Source of the DNA: an uncultured Acidobacteriaceae bacterium
GTDB taxonomy: Bacteria; Acidobacteriota; Terriglobia; Terriglobales; Acidobacteriaceae
NCBI GenBank assembly: GCA_903849645.1
Contig: CAINJJ010000046.1
Coordinates: forward strand, 98,412-162,411
DNA length: 64,000 bases
Reading direction: 5' to 3'
Of this stretch, positions 32,649 through 40,171 are shown one piece after another (position 1 is the first letter of the stretch; each line of letters opens with the position of its first letter). Under the pieces are notes generated by a model. It saw only the letters and a list, made by a program, of their open reading frames with translations, was not told the origin of the DNA and searched no databases. Position numbers and translations under genes: made by a program.

Positions 32649-34232
32649 ATGATCCTCCCCAAAAATGCCGCGCTGCTTTCGCTTGCAGCTCTCACGCTTC
32701 TTGCGCCATGGGCATCTTTTGCGCCCGCGGCCGCCGCGCAGTCTGCCGCCGTCGCTCCCGCCTCCATGCCGCGCGTGGCCTCGGTTGACCCCCGCTTCCA
32801 GTCCTACAACGTGGAGATGGTCGAGGTCACCGGCGGGCGCTTCTGGAAGCCTTACGCCTCCAGGAGCGAGGCCGCAGCCAAGACTCCCAGCGCCAATCAG
32901 CCCGTCGGCATGGACCCCAATCTCTACGAATACCGGCCGCCCATCGACCTGTCCAACGCCCGCCTGCGCAAGCTCGCCGCCGCCCTCGGCCCGGCCTATC
33001 TGCGCGTCAGCGGCACCTGGGCCAACACCACCTTCTTTCAGAACTCCGACGATCCCGCGCCCGCCACCCCGCCCCAGGGCTTCAACGGCGTGCTCACCCG
33101 CAAGCAGTGGAAGGGCGTCGTCGATTTCTCCCACGCCGCCAATGCTGAAATCGTCACATCCTTCTCCGTCAGCGCCGGAGCGCGCGACGCTGCCGGCGTG
33201 TGGACCCCCGCCCAGGCCCGCGAGTTCCTTGCCTACACCAAGTCTGTCGGAGGCCGCATCGCCGCCGCCGAATACATGAACGAGCCCAACTTCGCCGCCA
33301 TGGGCGGCGCGCCCAAGGGGTATGACGCCGCCGCCTATGGCCGCGATGTCCAGGTCTTCCGCGCCTTCGTCAAGCAGGAAGCGCCCGACATGATCTTCCT
33401 CGGCCCCGGCGCCGCCGGCGAGGGCACGCAACTGGTTCCAGCCTCCATGCACATGCTCTCCAGCGCCGACCTACTCACCGCCACCGGGCCGGTCTTCGAC
33501 GCCATCTCCTTCCACTTCTACGGCGGCGTTTCGAGTCGCTGCGCCATGCTCGGGCCGGCCTCAACCGCTGCTCCCGCAGCCGCGCTCTCCGAGGAGTGGC
33601 TCGCCCGCCCCGACCACGTCCAGGCCTTCTATGCCGACCTGCGCGACCGCTTCGAGCCCGGCAAGCAGCTCTGGAACACCGAAACCGCGCAGGCTGCCTG
33701 CGGCGGCGACCGCTGGGCCTCCACCTTCCTCGACAGCTTCCGCTATCTCAACCAGTTGGGTGTTCTGGCCAGGCGCGGCGTGCAGGTCAACATGCACAAC
33801 ACCCTCGCCGCCAGCGACTACGGCCTGCTCGACGAAAAGACCTATGAGCCCCGCCCCAACTATTGGGCCGCGCTCCTCTGGCATCGCCTCATGGGAACCA
33901 CCGTCCTCGACGCCGGCGCATCGCCCGCGCCCAGCCTCCACCTCTACGCGCACTGCCTCGCCGGCCACCCCGGCGGCGTGGCCCTGCTGGCCATCAATGT
34001 GGCCGACAAGGCGCAGAGCCTCACCGTGCCCGCCTCCGAGCGCTACACGCTCACCGCAAAGGAGCTTGAAACCAAAGTTGTCGATTTGAACGGCGCGGAG
34101 CTGAAACTGGGCGCAAACGATGCCCTGCCTGAGCTCAAAGGCACATCCACCCACCCCGGCCCGCTCACGCTGCCGCCCACCAGCATCACCTTCCTGGCCA
34201 TCGCCAAGGCCGGCAACGCCGCCTGCAATTAA
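32649..34232 (+). CDS. GH79-like glucuronidase/heparanase-related hydrolase, exported
   Basis: The ATG at 32649 (ribosome-binding site GAAAGGG) gives 527 residues with a signal peptide ending near AAAAQ. The TIM-barrel carries the acid/base Glu in EYMNEPN (about residue 212) and the nucleophile Glu in LWNTETAQ (about 345). WANTTFF and AYLRVSGTW match the heparanase/GH79 group. A C-terminal beta-domain (about 420-527) is present. It would remove glucuronic acid, or 4-O-methylglucuronic acid, from glycans in the periplasm. It is the last gene of the GH94 operon and is followed by a long hairpin. The GH39/GH30 clan is an alternative if specificity differs. Confidence 0.75.
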   Translation: MILPKNAALLSLAALTLLAPWASFAPAAAAQSAAVAPASMPRVASVDPRFQSYNVEMVEVTGGRFWKPYASRSEAAAKTPSANQPVGMDPNLYEYRPPIDLSNARLRKLAAALGPAYLRVSGTWANTTFFQNSDDPAPATPPQGFNGVLTRKQWKGVVDFSHAANAEIVTSFSVSAGARDAAGVWTPAQAREFLAYTKSVGGRIAAAEYMNEPNFAAMGGAPKGYDAAAYGRDVQVFRAFVKQEAPDMIFLGPGAAGEGTQLVPASMHMLSSADLLTATGPVFDAISFHFYGGVSSRCAMLGPASTAAPAAALSEEWLARPDHVQAFYADLRDRFEPGKQLWNTETAQAACGGDRWASTFLDSFRYLNQLGVLARRGVQVNMHNTLAASDYGLLDEKTYEPRPNYWAALLWHRLMGTTVLDAGASPAPSLHLYAHCLAGHPGGVALLAINVADKAQSLTVPASERYTLTAKELETKVVDLNGAELKLGANDALPELKGTSTHPGPLTLPPTSITFLAIAKAGNAACN

Positions 34233-34248
34233 GGAAAAAACCGGCTGC

Positions 34249-34284
34249 CCCATCCATTCCGCGTCCTTTCGCGGAATGGGTGGG
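34249..34284. repeat. Hairpin repeat, copy 1 (CCCATCC...GGGTGGG)
   Basis: A long stem of about 15 bp (34249-34263 with 34270-34284, including one G-U pair) has a 6-base loop and sits 17 bases after the GH79 stop. The outer arms CCCATCC and GGGTGGG also occur in a second hairpin at 52418-52453 downstream of lon, so this looks like a dispersed intergenic repeat that may also act as a transcript end. Confidence 0.6.
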
Positions 34285-34401
34285 AACCTCAACCCCATCC
34301 GCCCGCCAATACCATCCCGAGCATCATGACTTATGCCGGCGAGTTAGGCCTTGATTGAACCTGGGTGGCGTGGCATTCCTCTCGATTCGGCTCTTGAATC
34401 G

Positions 34402-36486
34402 CTAACTCACAATCCCCAGCTCCCGCAGCAGAAACGCATAGTCGAAGGCAATCTCCTTCAGGTAGTCATAGCGCCCGCTCGCCCCGCCATGCCCCGCCTT
34501 CATGTTCGTCACCAGCAGCAGCGGCTTGTCATCTGCCTTCAGGGTGCGAAGCTTGGCCACATACTTGGCCGGCTCCCAGTACATCACCTGGCTGTCGTGG
34601 AGCGATGTCTTGACCAGCATAGCCGGATAACTCGCGGCCCTCAGGTTCTCATACGGCGAGTAACTCAACATATAGTGGAAGTAACTCGCCTCGCTGGGGT
34701 TGCCCCACTCCTCATACTCGGGAACCGTCAAGGGCAGCGTCGCGTCCAGCATGGTGTTCATCACGTCTACAAACGGCACATGCGAGACCACCGCGCGAAA
34801 GATCTCCGGCTTCATGTTGACCACCGCGCCCATCAGCAGCCCGCCCGCCGAGCCGCCCTCGATGGCCACCCGCGCTGGGTCGCCGTAGCCGTTCCCCGTC
34901 AGGTGTTCCACCGCGGCAATAAAGTCGGTAAAGGTGTTCCGCTTCACCAGCATCTTGCCCGCGTCGTGCCACGGCTCGCCCAGGTCGCCCCCGCCGCGGA
35001 TGTGCGCATAGGCCATCACCACGCCCCGGTCCAGCAGGCTCAGCCGGTTGGAGCTGAACGACACCGGCAGCGAATAGCCATAAGACCCATACCCATACAC
35101 ATACAGCGGATTCCGCCCCGGCACGCGCCTATCCTTGCGATACACCAGCGACACCGGCACCTTGACGCCGTCCGCTGCCGTGGCATGAACCCGCTCGCTG
35201 ACATAGAGCGTGCGGTCAAATCCCCCCGGCACCTCCAGTTGCTTCAGCAGGGTAGACGCACCCGTCTCCACGTCACACTCATACACCGAACTCGGCGTCA
35301 CCAGCGACTGGTAGGCGTAGCGGAACTTCGTTGTTGCGAAGACCCGATTGATGTGCGGCTGGGTGTTGTAGGCAGGCTCAGGGAAGGCAATTTCTCCCGC
35401 CGCCGCCACCTCCGGCCCCTCGCCCGTAAACCGCCACAGCCGCAGCCTTGGCAGCCCTTCCTCCCGTTCGCAGGCCACCAGGAATCCCTTGAACAGCTCC
35501 ACTTCCTCAATCATCACGCCTTCGCGATGAGCCATGCGCTCGGTCCAGTGTTCCCGGCCGGGCGAGTCCACCGGCGCCGTCACCAGGCGGAAGTTCCGTC
35601 CCCTGTCGTTCGTCCGGATGAACCACAGCCCGTTGCGGTGGTCGATGGAGTACTCGTGCTCGTCCTCGCGCGCGGCAATCAGAGTGAACGCCCCATGGGG
35701 CTCTGCCGCCGCCAGCACCCACGACTCCGTCGTCGTGTGGCTGGCCGACTCCATCACCAGGAACTGCCCGTCCCGCGTCCGTCCCGCGCCCAGGTTGAAC
35801 CGCTCGTCGGTGTCCTCAAAGACCAGCGCGTCCGCTGCGTGCGGGGTTCCCAGGGTATGCCGCCAAAGCTGGTACTGCCGCTTCTGCTCCTCGTCCTCCA
35901 CCGTATAGAACAGGTTCCGGCTGTCCGCAGCCCACACCACGGAGCCCACCCGCTCCACCTCGCCCGCCAGAGTCTCCCCGCTCACCAGGTCTTTCACGTG
36001 CAGCGTGTACTGCCGGAACCCGGTGGTGTCGGTCGTGTAGGCCAGCATTCGCCCGTCATCGGTCACGTCCGTGGCGCCAATGGCAAAAAAGGCGTGCCCC
36101 TCGGCCAGCAGGTTGCCGTCCAGCACCACGTGTTCCTGCGCGTCCGCATCGGGCCCCTCCGCGCCGCCCAGCTTGCGGCAGTGAATCGCGTACTGCCGTC
36201 CCTCTTCGGTGCGCGTGTAGTACCACCAGGCGCCGTCCCGGTAGGGCACCGAGACATCGGTCTGCTTTACGTGGCTCAGCATCTCCCGGTAAAGCTCGTC
36301 GCGCAGCCCAGCCAGCGGCTCCATCAGCCGTTCCGCGTAGGCGTTTTCGGCCTCCAGGTACTCCGTCACCTCGGGCCTCTGCTTGTCGCGCAGCCAGGCG
36401 TAGTTGTCCACCAGCACGGTGCCGTGGAGGGTGGTTTCCTTGTGTTCCTTGCGGGCGATGGGGGGCAAAAACGGGGTCTGGGTCAT
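34402..36486 (-). CDS. ptrB: Oligopeptidase B (S9A prolyl oligopeptidase family)
   Basis: 694 residues, cytoplasmic. The N-terminal seven-blade propeller runs to about residue 410, followed by an alpha/beta-hydrolase domain. The catalytic Ser lies in EGGSAGGLLMG (about 547), Asp in SLHDSQV (about 629) and His in GHGGASGRY (about 666), close to the E. coli OpdB spacing. YGYGSYGYSLPVSF is the conserved oxyanion region. It cleaves short peptides, typically after Lys or Arg. It is a single gene, divergent from the TPM gene. Confidence 0.9.
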   Translation of the reverse strand: MTQTPFLPPIARKEHKETTLHGTVLVDNYAWLRDKQRPEVTEYLEAENAYAERLMEPLAGLRDELYREMLSHVKQTDVSVPYRDGAWWYYTRTEEGRQYAIHCRKLGGAEGPDADAQEHVVLDGNLLAEGHAFFAIGATDVTDDGRMLAYTTDTTGFRQYTLHVKDLVSGETLAGEVERVGSVVWAADSRNLFYTVEDEEQKRQYQLWRHTLGTPHAADALVFEDTDERFNLGAGRTRDGQFLVMESASHTTTESWVLAAAEPHGAFTLIAAREDEHEYSIDHRNGLWFIRTNDRGRNFRLVTAPVDSPGREHWTERMAHREGVMIEEVELFKGFLVACEREEGLPRLRLWRFTGEGPEVAAAGEIAFPEPAYNTQPHINRVFATTKFRYAYQSLVTPSSVYECDVETGASTLLKQLEVPGGFDRTLYVSERVHATAADGVKVPVSLVYRKDRRVPGRNPLYVYGYGSYGYSLPVSFSSNRLSLLDRGVVMAYAHIRGGGDLGEPWHDAGKMLVKRNTFTDFIAAVEHLTGNGYGDPARVAIEGGSAGGLLMGAVVNMKPEIFRAVVSHVPFVDVMNTMLDATLPLTVPEYEEWGNPSEASYFHYMLSYSPYENLRAASYPAMLVKTSLHDSQVMYWEPAKYVAKLRTLKADDKPLLLVTNMKAGHGGASGRYDYLKEIAFDYAFLLRELGIVS

Positions 36487-36586
36487 TTCCTTCCCAGTGT
36501 AGTGCCTCCCTCGTGCCGCCTTTGGTGCTGTTCAGACCAACCCCCCGCCCCTACCCCCATAGGGAACTTCTGACACACCGCCCGCG

Positions 36587-36592
36587 TACAAT
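36587..36592 (+). promoter_or_regulatory. -10-like TACAAT just before the TPM gene
   Basis: TACAAT (36587-36592) ends 8 bases before the ATG. A GGAACTT motif (36563-36569) lies 17 bases upstream and resembles an ECF-type -35. If this is the real -10, the mRNA would be leaderless or nearly so. Confidence 0.4.
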
Positions 36593-36600
36593 GGAGAGCG

Positions 36601-37416
36601 ATGAAAGGCAATCGTTTCGCAACTTCGACCCTCCTTCGGCTGCTTCTGGCCGTCTTCGTCGCCATTTTTGCCGTTGCGGCCTCTGCCGAGCGGGTCGAAG
36701 ACCTGCCCAAGCCCACCGACTACGTCAGCGACCTGGCCCATGTGCTCTCTCCCGAGGCCATCGCCCGGCTTGACCGCATCTGTACCCAGCTTGACCACTC
36801 CCAGGCCAACGCCCAGATCGCCATCGTCACCGTGCGCACCCTCGACGGAGTGGACCCCGCCGAGTTCTCCAACGCCCTTGAAGACAAGTGGAAGATGGGC
36901 AAGAAGGGCTCCGCGCGCGGCGTCCTTGTGCTGCTGGCCGTGGACGACCACAAGCGCCGCATCGAAGTGGGCTATGGCCTGGAGGGCATTCTCCCCGACG
37001 CCAAACTCGGCGACATCGGCCGCGAGATGGTCCCGGAACTGCGCGCCAACGACTTCGACGGCGCCGTTACCACGGCGGTCGGCGAGCTGGCCCAGGTCAT
37101 CGCCGCTGACGCCAAGGTCACCCTCGACGACGAGCCGGCGATCGCAACCACGCGCCATCCCGTCCGTCACGGCCTGGCCGTGGGCAAAATCATCCTGCTC
37201 ATCATCGTTCTCGTCTTCTTTGGCGGATTTCACCTCATCCGCTTCCTGCTTGGTTTTGGCCTGTTCTCCAGCTTCTTTGGCCGCGGTCCCTGGATCGGGG
37301 GCGGCGGAATGGGCGGCGGTTTCGGCGGCGGCGGCGGTGGCGACTCCGGAGGCTCCGGGTTCGGGGGCTTTGGCGGCGGCGACTTCGGCGGCGGCGGCGC
37401 CGGAGGCGACTGGTAG
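36601..37416 (+). CDS. TPM-domain membrane protein (YgcG family)
   Basis: 271 residues with a signal peptide (1-29). The TPM (Psb32/YgcG) domain occupies about 35-165; VEDLPKPTDYVSDLAHVLSPEAIARLD and IEVGYGLEGILPDAKLGDIGREM are characteristic. A membrane helix (about 195-230) and a very Gly-rich tail (residues 235-271: repeated GGG, ending GGDW) follow. This domain is a predicted phosphatase-like or chaperone fold anchored on the periplasmic face. It is paired with lemA downstream (60 bases), the usual partner of TPM genes. Confidence 0.88.
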   Translation: MKGNRFATSTLLRLLLAVFVAIFAVAASAERVEDLPKPTDYVSDLAHVLSPEAIARLDRICTQLDHSQANAQIAIVTVRTLDGVDPAEFSNALEDKWKMGKKGSARGVLVLLAVDDHKRRIEVGYGLEGILPDAKLGDIGREMVPELRANDFDGAVTTAVGELAQVIAADAKVTLDDEPAIATTRHPVRHGLAVGKIILLIIVLVFFGGFHLIRFLLGFGLFSSFFGRGPWIGGGGMGGGFGGGGGGDSGGSGFGGFGGGDFGGGGAGGDW

Positions 37417-37476
37417 TTCTTTCACGTCTTGCAAATGCGGCCTTCTTCAGTGAAGGCCGGAGGAGAAATAAAAAGT

Positions 37477-38067
37477 ATGAGTCGTGGACTTTGGATCACA
37501 CTGGCGGTAATTGGCTCTCTGGGCGCGCTCGCCGTTCTGGTCGCGGCCATGGTGTTCTTCAGCTATGTGAGCACCAAGAACCAACTGGTGACAAAGGATG
37601 AGGCGGTCAAGGCCGCCTGGGCCGACACGGACGTGCAACTGCAGCGCCGCGCCGACCTCATCCCCAACCTGGTCGAGACCGTCAAGGGCTTCACCAAGGA
37701 AGAAAGCACCGTCTTTGGCGACATCGCCAACGCCCGCGCCGGCATGTTGAACGCCCAGGGCCCGGCCGGCAAGATCGAGGCCAACGGCAGGCTCGACTCC
37801 GCCATCGGACGCCTCCTCCTGCTCACCGAAAACTACCCCCAGCTCCGCTCCAGCGAGCAGTTCATGCGCCTGCAGGACGAGCTGGCCGGAACCGAAAACC
37901 GCATCGGCGTGGCGCGCAAGCGTTATAACGACGCGCTGCGCGACTACAACACCTTCCTACGCCAGTTCCCCAACAGCATCTGGGCCGGCATGGCCGGATT
38001 CAAGGAGAACAACGCCTTCTTTGAGGCCAGCGCCAGCGCCCGCACGGCGCCTGCTGTCAAGTTCTAG
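37477..38067 (+). CDS. lemA: LemA family membrane protein
   Basis: The ATG at 37477 is preceded by GGAGGAGAAAT; the product has 196 residues. A single N-terminal membrane helix (about 5-30) is followed by a coiled helical domain. The LemA hallmarks are WADTDVQLQRRADLIPNLVETVKGF and ENYPQLRSSEQFMRLQDELAGTENRI, then ARKRYNDALRDYNT. Function in the family is unclear; it is often with TPM proteins, as here. It lies in an operon with the TPM gene and is closed by a terminator. Confidence 0.95.
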   Translation: MSRGLWITLAVIGSLGALAVLVAAMVFFSYVSTKNQLVTKDEAVKAAWADTDVQLQRRADLIPNLVETVKGFTKEESTVFGDIANARAGMLNAQGPAGKIEANGRLDSAIGRLLLLTENYPQLRSSEQFMRLQDELAGTENRIGVARKRYNDALRDYNTFLRQFPNSIWAGMAGFKENNAFFEASASARTAPAVKF

Positions 38068-38084
38068 CCAGCCCGCACGGTTCT

Positions 38085-38128
38085 TGCCCCAGGAATTCCT
38101 GACACGGAAGTCCTGGGGCATCGTTCTT
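38085..38128 (+). terminator. Intrinsic terminator after lemA
   Basis: TGCCCCAGGA (38085-38094) pairs perfectly with TCCTGGGGCA (38111-38120) and is followed by the T-rich TCGTTCTTTC. This ends the TPM-lemA transcript. Confidence 0.65.
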
Positions 38129-38196
38129 TCTCGACCCCGATTCCATCTTTTTCAAATCAGTCGGCAAACAGCACTTCTTCCCAATGGTGGCCTCCC

Positions 38197-39174
38197 ATGA
38201 AAGCCATCGTCTGCACCCAGTACGGACCGCCCGATCTTCTCCGCTTCACGGAACTTCCCCAGCCCGTGCCCGCCGGCGATCAGGTCCTGGTCCGGGTGGG
38301 GGCCGCCTCTGTCAATCCCATGGACTGGCACATCCTCCGAGGCGAGCCATTCCCCGTGCGCTTCTTCGCGGGCCTCTCCAAGCCAAAGCACCCCATCCCC
38401 GGCTCCGACTTCGCCGGCCAGGTTGAAGCCGTGGGCAGCGCCATCACACGCTTCAGGCCAGGCGACCAGGTCTTCGGCGCCAGAGGCTTCGCCGGAGGGG
38501 CTTTTGCGGAGTATCTCTGCGCCACTGAAAGCCAGATCGCTCTCAAGCCTCCGAATATTTCCTTCGACCAAGCCGCCGCCGTGCCCGTCGCCGCCGTCAC
38601 GGCCCTCATCGGACTGCGCGACAAGGGCCGCATCCGCCCCGGCCTCAAAGTTCTCATCGATGGCGCATCCGGCGGCGTGGGCACCTTTGCCATTCAGCTT
38701 GCCCGCTATTTTGATACGGAAGTCACCGCTGTCTGCAGCACCCGCAACCTCGACATCGCCCTTTCCCTTGGCGCAGGGCGCGTCATTGACTACACCCGTC
38801 AGGACTTTACCCGCAACGGAGAGCGCTACGACCTCATTCTGGCCGCCAACGCCTTCCACTCCATCTTCGACTACCGCCGGGCGCTGGCCGCGGATGGAAT
38901 CTGCGTCATGGCTGGAGGCAAACCCTCCCTCGTCGGCACGCTGCAGGACCTGCTGCTCGGCCCCCTGCTCACGGCGACGCGCGGCAAAAAGACCACTTCG
39001 TTCCTCGCCCGGCTCGACAACTCGGATCTTGTCTTTCTCGGTGAGCTTCTCGCTTCCGGAAGCCTCGTGCCCGTCATCGACCGGCGCTACCCGCTGAGCG
39101 AGGCGGCCGACGCCATCGCCTACCTCGAAAAAGGCCACGCCCAGGGCAAGGTCATCCTCACCGTTGCCGGCTGA
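38197..39174 (+). CDS. NAD(P)-dependent medium-chain dehydrogenase/quinone reductase-like
   Basis: 325 residues of the zinc-independent MDR superfamily. The N-terminal GroES-like domain has VNPMDWHILRGE and GSDFAGQVEAVG. The Rossmann domain has the nucleotide-binding GASGGVGTFAIQLARYF near residues 157-173. Typical structural or catalytic zinc ligands (GHE, Cys cluster) are absent, so it is a quinone oxidoreductase/enoyl reductase-type enzyme using NADPH. The physiological substrate is not evident; the gene stands alone. Confidence 0.88.
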   Translation: MKAIVCTQYGPPDLLRFTELPQPVPAGDQVLVRVGAASVNPMDWHILRGEPFPVRFFAGLSKPKHPIPGSDFAGQVEAVGSAITRFRPGDQVFGARGFAGGAFAEYLCATESQIALKPPNISFDQAAAVPVAAVTALIGLRDKGRIRPGLKVLIDGASGGVGTFAIQLARYFDTEVTAVCSTRNLDIALSLGAGRVIDYTRQDFTRNGERYDLILAANAFHSIFDYRRALAADGICVMAGGKPSLVGTLQDLLLGPLLTATRGKKTTSFLARLDNSDLVFLGELLASGSLVPVIDRRYPLSEAADAIAYLEKGHAQGKVILTVAG

Positions 39175-39200
39175 ATCAAGCCAGGTTTCTCCCAATAGAA

Positions 39201-39226
39201 AAGGGCACGGCCGGAGCCGTGCCCTT
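39201..39226. terminator. Bidirectional hairpin between convergent MDR and BON genes
   Basis: AAGGGCACGGC (39201-39211) and GCCGTGCCCTT (39216-39226) form an 11-bp perfect stem with a CGGA loop. On the minus strand a T-rich TTCTATT tail follows, making it a good terminator for the BON gene; on the plus strand it closes the MDR gene. Confidence 0.65.
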
Positions 39227-39243
39227 CCATCCCACAGCGCCGC

Positions 39244-40050
39244 TTACCGCTGCGCTTCGGTCGTTTGTCCAGCCACCTGCAGGTAGTTCTTTACGCTGAA
39301 GACGCCCGACACCCCGTTGGCCCGCAGAAACGCCACGTCCTTGTCCGACTGCGAATCCACCGTCCCATACAACTCCACGTTGCCGTTCTGCACCGAGATG
39401 CGGATGGGCTTGGCGGGGTCGATCGAATACTTGCTCAGGGTCGGATAGCCATAGACGGCGCGCGCCACCTGCATCCGCGTTTCGTCGTCCATGATGGAGG
39501 CAGGATCGACCTCGATCTCGCCCACCACATCCTTGACGCCGGGATACGTTGCAACCAGGGCCAGCGCCGAGTCCTTGTCCACGTCTGTGCGCGCATGGCC
39601 GCCTACCGTCACCACGCCGTTTTCAACCGTCAGGCTGATTGCGTTGAAGGTGTTGCCGTAGCCCACCCGGTCGTAGGTCAGTTTCTCCCGCAGCTTGGCC
39701 TGCAACTGCTGGTCGGGAACGCTGGGCCCGCCCACCTCGATCAGGTTGCGAACCGCCGTCACGCCCTTGGCCTTGCGTACGCGCTTCTCCGCGTCCGCCT
39801 TGTATTCATAGAGGTCAACGGTCCCGGTCAGGGTGGCGATGCCGTTGTCTACCGTCACCTTCACGTCGTGATACTGCTTCTTGTCGAGCCGTGCCGCGGC
39901 TTCGGATGAGTTCTTGTCGTGCCCCGCCGCCGCCGCGTCCTGCGGCCTGGGCTGGGGATTGGCGAGAGCCTGTTGGGGAAGGCTCAGAACGGCTCCGCCG
40001 AGAGTGGCCGCCAAAGCCGCGGTCAAAAAAGTACGCGTCGAACTTTTCAT
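39244..40050 (-). CDS. Periplasmic protein with three BON domains
   Basis: 268 residues with a signal peptide (1-30, ending ALA). Three BON modules follow at about 50-105, 112-178 and 185-262, each ending with a Gly-containing turn and a VxN(Y/L) strand: GIATLTGTVDLYEYKAD, GVVTVGGHARTDVDKD and GNVELYGTVDSQSDKD. BON domains bind phospholipid and occur in OsmY-like envelope-stress proteins and secretins. It is probably a periplasmic envelope-maintenance factor. A single gene with hairpins downstream. Confidence 0.85.
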   Translation of the reverse strand: MKSSTRTFLTAALAATLGGAVLSLPQQALANPQPRPQDAAAAGHDKNSSEAAARLDKKQYHDVKVTVDNGIATLTGTVDLYEYKADAEKRVRKAKGVTAVRNLIEVGGPSVPDQQLQAKLREKLTYDRVGYGNTFNAISLTVENGVVTVGGHARTDVDKDSALALVATYPGVKDVVGEIEVDPASIMDDETRMQVARAVYGYPTLSKYSIDPAKPIRISVQNGNVELYGTVDSQSDKDVAFLRANGVSGVFSVKNYLQVAGQTTEAQR

Positions 40051-40171
40051 CTCTCACTCCTCCTTGTTGATGCCAGAAGATCCTAGCGGCTCCCGGAACA
40101 GGGAGTCTGTCCGGTTTGCCACACGTCCGGCTTAGACACGAGTGAGGGAAAAAGGTTTCGTTCCGCGCCTC

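Noticed and set aside
34351..36573. Long plus-strand open frame (740 codons) opposite oligopeptidase B
   Set aside because: It is antisense to a gene with a complete catalytic triad; the product is low-complexity Arg/His/Pro-rich with no start signal, typical of GC-rich shadow frames.
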